From positions 18,656,049 through 18,720,048 of the forward strand of contig OZ029914.1 in the NCBI GenBank assembly GCA_964023275.1: a DNA stretch of 64,000 nt, written 5' to 3'. Numbering within the stretch: position 1 is the first letter of the stretch; each line of letters starts with the position of its first letter. Shown here piece by piece: positions 60,400 to 64,000 of the stretch. Both the position numbers and the translations under genes were made by a program. Origin of the DNA: Norana najaformis. Its lineage: Eukaryota > Annelida > Clitellata > Crassiclitellata > Hormogastridae. The notes below the pieces were generated by a model. That model was not told where the DNA came from. It did no database searches and saw only the letters and a list, made by a program, of their open reading frames with translations.

Positions 60400-60790
60400 T
60401 ACCTTCTCTTCCTTGGTATCCTCTTTCATCTCCTCCTCCTACTCCTCCTACTTTTCCTCCTCTTCATCTTCCTCCTCCTCCTCTGCTGTCGTTGATTTCT
60501 TTCTTCCTCTTTTCTTCTTTTATCGTCTTTTTCATGATGTTCCTCAAATTCAGTTTGTATTACTTCTCCGTTTATGAATTACATATGCACTTAGGTACCT
60601 ACGTTCGTACGTATGTATGTATGTATTTATATATGTATGTATATATGTATGTAAGTATGTATTTATGTATGAATATATATGTATGTATGCATGTATTTAT
60701 GTATGTATGTATTTATCTATGTATATATGTATAAATGTATGTGTGTATATATGTATTCATGTATGTATGTATACATGTATGTATGACTTT
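60400..60790 (+). repeat. Pyrimidine tract and TATG array
   Basis: CTCCTCCTCCTACTCC-type sequence at 60.43-60.48 kb and TATG repeats at 60.61-60.785 kb. The array is followed by CATTTATATAGCGCCTTTTA. Confidence 0.9.
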
Positions 60791-61214
60791 AGACATTTAT
60801 ATAGCGCCTTTTAACCAACCTTTCAGTGGTGATATTGACCACCCTTGATGAAGTCAGAGATGATGCTAGCATTATCATGTATTTCAAGTGAAATTGTTCA
60901 AGAGTTTAGACGAGCATCTAGATACGAACACCTCGATGTCTTTGAATAAACGTGCTATATACATTGTATATACATATATGCATGTATACTATATGTATAT
61001 CACCCATCTATATCTACGTGTGTCTCGATATATGTGTGTGTGTCTCAATATCCGTGTGTCCGTTAGCGTGAATATAGTTAGATAAAAGGGCCGCCGTGGG
61101 GGGGGGGCTCCGTGCTGCTCCATAGGACATTGAACATCGGTTGATCAAATACTAAGCAGATGTTCTTATTATTCAATGTTGCTCTTCGTCTCCATCTGTT
61201 TCTCCACAAACCGT

Positions 61215-61745
61215 GTTTACTACAACGGACAAACGACATCCCCTGGCGGCCGTTTACTACCCATCTCACCCTCCCCAACCAATCCCCCTTGACAAACACC
61301 AACCCCTCCACGACCCCATAGCCGATCTTTGGAACTACAGCTAAGCCCCGTTACCCGGAGCACCTGTCGCAGGAGGATTCTTAATTGGCGGAAGGCGATT
61401 CTATGCCTTGAGTTTATACTGTTTAGTGTGGTCCTGGCGATCATAAACATTAATCAGTGTCTGGTAGGCAGTCACTGTGGCCAACAGGACGACACTGTTG
61501 CCTAATTACAAAGAGTTCCTACTATAATTATCATAATTAACATAGAAAGTATCATTTTTCTGTATTTATATTACGCCACTAACGGACAATGACCCCCTCT
61601 GAAGGTCGTTTACTACCCACCCATCTCACCCTCCCCAACCACTCTACATGACACACCCACCCCTCCGCGACCCTATAGACGATCTATGGAGCTACGGGGT
61701 CAGGCCCCGTTACGAAGGGCACCTCTCTCAGGAGGACGCCCCAGT
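61215..61745 (+). repeat. Direct duplication of a 165-bp segment
   Basis: Copies at about 61225-61378 and 61580-61737 share CCATCTCACCCTCCCCAACC, ACCCCTCCNCGACCC-like and GAGCACCTGTCGCAGGAGGA against GGGCACCTCTCTCAGGAGGA. About 200 bp of unrelated sequence separates them. Substitutions are many, so the event is old or the two are copies of one dispersed repeat. Confidence 0.7.
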
Positions 61746-61837
61746 CGCTCGATGGTGCTTTGCAATATTTGTGCACAAGAAGTCTTACAGTAACTGAAGA
61801 TTCGAACCTATACCCTTCCAATCGGATAATCTTAAAG

Positions 61838-61993
61838 GCGGATTTAGCTACAGGCGTTCGCCTCTTGCACCCCTCTTGGTTATATTCCGGCGCCCCTCAG
61901 ACCAGCCCCGTGCACGGTGGTCTACCAGAATGTTCCGTCCCTCTGAAAATGCTCTTACCCCCTACGCAAGCAATCCTGGAGCCGCCACTGGAT
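61838..61993. mobile_element. Short hAT-like relic (CAGTGGCGG type)
   Basis: Left part GGCGGATTTAGCTACAGGCG, middle TTGCACCCCTCTTGGTTATA and CGCCCCTCAGACCAGCCCCG, right end CAATCCTGGAGCCGCCACT. Shares over 100 bp with 62.70-62.90 kb. The inverted termini (AGTGGCGGCTCCAGG against GGCGGATTTAGC) suggest a hAT-like MITE; the target duplication is not clear. Confidence 0.5.
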
Positions 61994-62696
61994 AGTATAA
62001 TCTACTCTGATCTGTTCTGACTTAATCCAATCTAGTCTGATCTTATCTAAATTAATTCTACTGACGTTTATATAGCGCCGTAATCAATAACGCACGCGGA
62101 ATCAATCAGTGATCGCGTGTCACATAATCGATTATCCTTGTAGAAACTTGACAGCAACAGGATCGAGCGACGATGCCCGTCTAAGCAACGGCCAAATTTT
62201 TACTAGACATATGCTGCTGCTAGTGTCTGCAGTTGCTAGACCTGTCAGGCCTCGCCGTTTAATTTAACAGATGGTCCGACTGATCGAGAGTTGCTTCCTT
62301 TCCCGATGAAACTCTGCTTCCGCAACCGAACGTCACCTTATTCATAATTCACAATTCATCGTCGACACGCTCCAGCGAACCGTATCGATCGGGGCAGGTG
62401 TTCGTTTCCGCTTCAGTTGACTCAGGTAGACACCCGCAGCTAATCCATACTCGCAGCGCTTCAGTTGTCGGCGGTAGTTTGCCTTAGAGCCAAAGAACAT
62501 GATCTCATAACTATGATATATTAGACATAAAAACTATGTACAGATGCAATATTTGTGTGTGTTGCATGACACATGTCACGCGGGGACATATGTTCATCTT
62601 ATGGGACCCGTGACGTGCATTGATTTCCCGTCGCATTCATTTCCAGGAAGACTTTAATTCTTAGTCAGAACTGACAAACGACTGTACATCAAAACT
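61994..62696. other. Non-coding, unrecognised
   Basis: Opens with TCTGATCTTATCTAA-type sequence and GACGTTTATATAGCGCCGTA (62.06 kb), a motif shared with other local repeats. The rest is single-copy in this window. Confidence 0.4.
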
Positions 62697-62902
62697 ATTC
62701 ATTGTGGATCCTGCTGCTGCTCCCCTCCACCAGTAGCTGGTTTAGCAATGGACGTGGGTACGGTTCCCCCGCGCCCCTCTTGGTTATGTGCCCGACGCCC
62801 CTCAGACCAGACCCGTGCATGGTGGACTGCCAGAATTGGGTGCCCCTCTGGAAATCCACTTGCCCCCCGCAAGCAATCCTGGAGCCGCCACTGTCCTGTA
62901 CT
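62697..62902. mobile_element. Short hAT-like relic, second copy
   Basis: CGCGCCCCTCTTGGTTATGT, CGCCCCTCAGACCAGACCCG, TGCAAGCAATCC-like and CTGGAGCCGCCACTG at the end. It is longer at the left than the 61.84-kb copy. The 178-residue frame across it is not a gene: it continues into the neighbouring SINE-C and its CAT tail. Confidence 0.5.
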
Positions 62903-62989
62903 CTTTTGTTTCTCCTATTCCTCCTATTCCTCGTGTACTGGGGGCGGGAACTGCCACAAACTGTAACTATAGGTTTTATGATAGTAGTG

Positions 62990-63170
62990 GTATGGTCGGT
63001 GCCTAGCAACCGGAGGGTCGAGGGTTCGATTCTGCCTCAAGCCACTGCACAGCAACCTTGGGCAAGTTGCTCACCCACAATTGTCCGTGAGGAAGGCAAC
63101 GGGAAACCACCTTATTCATCTCATCCCCGGGTGGCATACAAGCCAATGGACATGTCTTCATGCAGTGAAC

Positions 63171-63234
<64 letters not shown>

Positions 63235-63236
63235 GT
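62990..63236 (+). mobile_element. SINE-C copy with CAT tail
   Basis: B box GAGGGTTCGATTCTGCC, then GGGCAAGTTGCTCACCCACA, GAAGGCAACGGGAAACCACC, AAGCCAATGGACATGTCTTC and a pure CAT tail of about 55 bp. The A-box side is GGTCGGTGCCTAGCAACCGG. Confidence 0.75.
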
Positions 63237-63634
63237 AATTTTATTTGATTACTATAGAAATCACATAATTAAAGTTTGTTATTTAGGTTTTTTCATTCAC
63301 TTCTGTTAGTTTCTTATATTTTAACAACTATGTTTTAATTCAATTTAATACAGTCAAGCCTTTGTTTCACTTTCCATTTCTTTTCCAATATTCCACCCCA
63401 AAACCCCTTCCCAGTTGTCTAATCGCCCTGTCCGATGTTTGGGCTTTCATGGGGCAGAAGAGAAAGCGTCTGCTTCCTGCCGACTTCTCCGTCTGTATGC
63501 CTTGCTTTCTCAACGAATCAACAGTCTTCGTTTCTTACAGTACAGTTGCACTTCGAGACTCTCTTCTGATTCTATACTGGCTCCTTAGAAGAGGCAATGT
63601 GTCCAATCTATTCTAATAGGATCTTACCTGTTCT
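63237..63634. other. Non-coding, unrecognised
   Basis: An 84-residue frame at 63362-63616 contains a CTTTCTCAACGAATCAACAG-type segment, vaguely like the ATTAG-tailed repeats; not a supported gene. Confidence 0.35.
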
Positions 63635-63765
63635 ATTATGTTCTACTCTACTCTACTCTAGTTAAATCCTATCCAAACCAATCCAGTCAGATCCAATCCT
63701 CTCCAGTCTAATCCAATCCAATCCAATCTAATCTAATCCAATCCAATCTAATCTAATCTAATGAC
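63635..63765 (+). repeat. ATCCAATCTA-type repeats
   Basis: Imperfect pentamers such as TCTAC, then ATCCA and ATCTA. They resemble the TAATC/GATTA runs of the local LINE tails and may be the end of another such copy. Confidence 0.8.
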
Positions 63766-64000
63766 TCCTAGATTGTCGTCATAATAGTGCTCAACCCATC
63801 AGTTAAGCCGTCGGTGAAGTTCAGTCAAAATCAAGTAGGACACAGAGATTGAAAGGCAGCCTGTATGTAAATAATGCTAATACTTATTAGTTGTTACATC
63901 AAGAATGCTACAGAATTTGGCTAAAATCATTTTAAAATCCAGCGACATCATCATCATCATCATAACCACATAATCTAAATCATATATACAATATCATGAC

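Overview
This is a repeat-dense metazoan nuclear region with one confident protein-coding gene. The evidence for an animal genome is an intronless Sox-family HMG-box gene, tRNA-derived SINEs with A and B boxes, CR1/L2-type LINE fragments, hAT elements with 8-bp target duplications, and very abundant simple repeats of the TGTC, TATG, CAGA, GAT and ATT types. A marine invertebrate is the best guess; I cannot name the phylum or species from sequence alone. There is no sign of bacterial operons, CRISPR or phage genes.

Layout. 1-20 kb: non-coding sequence with many copies of a tRNA-derived SINE (here called SINE-A), several minisatellites (27 bp at 4.03 kb, 26 bp at 7.8 kb, 25 bp at 11.8 kb, 60 bp at 19.5 kb), an AATAGC hexanucleotide array at 18.6 kb, and LINE 3' ends. 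20-31 kb: a decayed LINE reverse-transcriptase fragment, a second tRNA-derived SINE family (SINE-B), an unidentified GC-rich protein-like remnant on the minus strand at 22.3-23.3 kb, a third SINE family (SINE-C), and a 741-bp inverted-repeat element with TA target duplication at 30.25-30.99 kb. 31-41 kb: AT-rich non-coding sequence, two long TATG arrays, an L2-like LINE 3' fragment and a near-perfect 30-bp hairpin at 40.66 kb. 41.8-43.9 kb: the Sox gene (minus strand) with a plausible promoter and poly(A) signal. 44-53 kb: a decayed CR1-like LINE with its 3' UTR, a second L2-like fragment and a 1.4-kb purine-rich tract. 53.9-55 kb: two small hAT elements. 55-64 kb: pyrimidine and purine tracts, more SINE-A and LINE 3' ends, two short CAGTGGCGG-type transposon relics and a SINE-C copy.

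How the parts relate. The repeats form partnerships rather than a random mix. The 3' end of SINE-B resembles the 3' end of the L2-like LINE, which suggests the SINE borrowed that LINE's reverse transcriptase. The 3' UTR of the CR1-like LINE, ending in GATTAC repeats, recurs as short orphan pieces. Some tandem arrays appear to have grown from inside a SINE (19.97 kb) or a LINE (45.99 kb), and GAT/CAT microsatellites sit at SINE 3' ends. The Sox gene is isolated: no other host exon is supported for about 42 kb on one side and 20 kb on the other. I did not find a convincing new multi-gene system. The best leads are the divergent Sox gene, the hairpin at 40.66 kb and the unidentified remnant at 22.3-23.3 kb.
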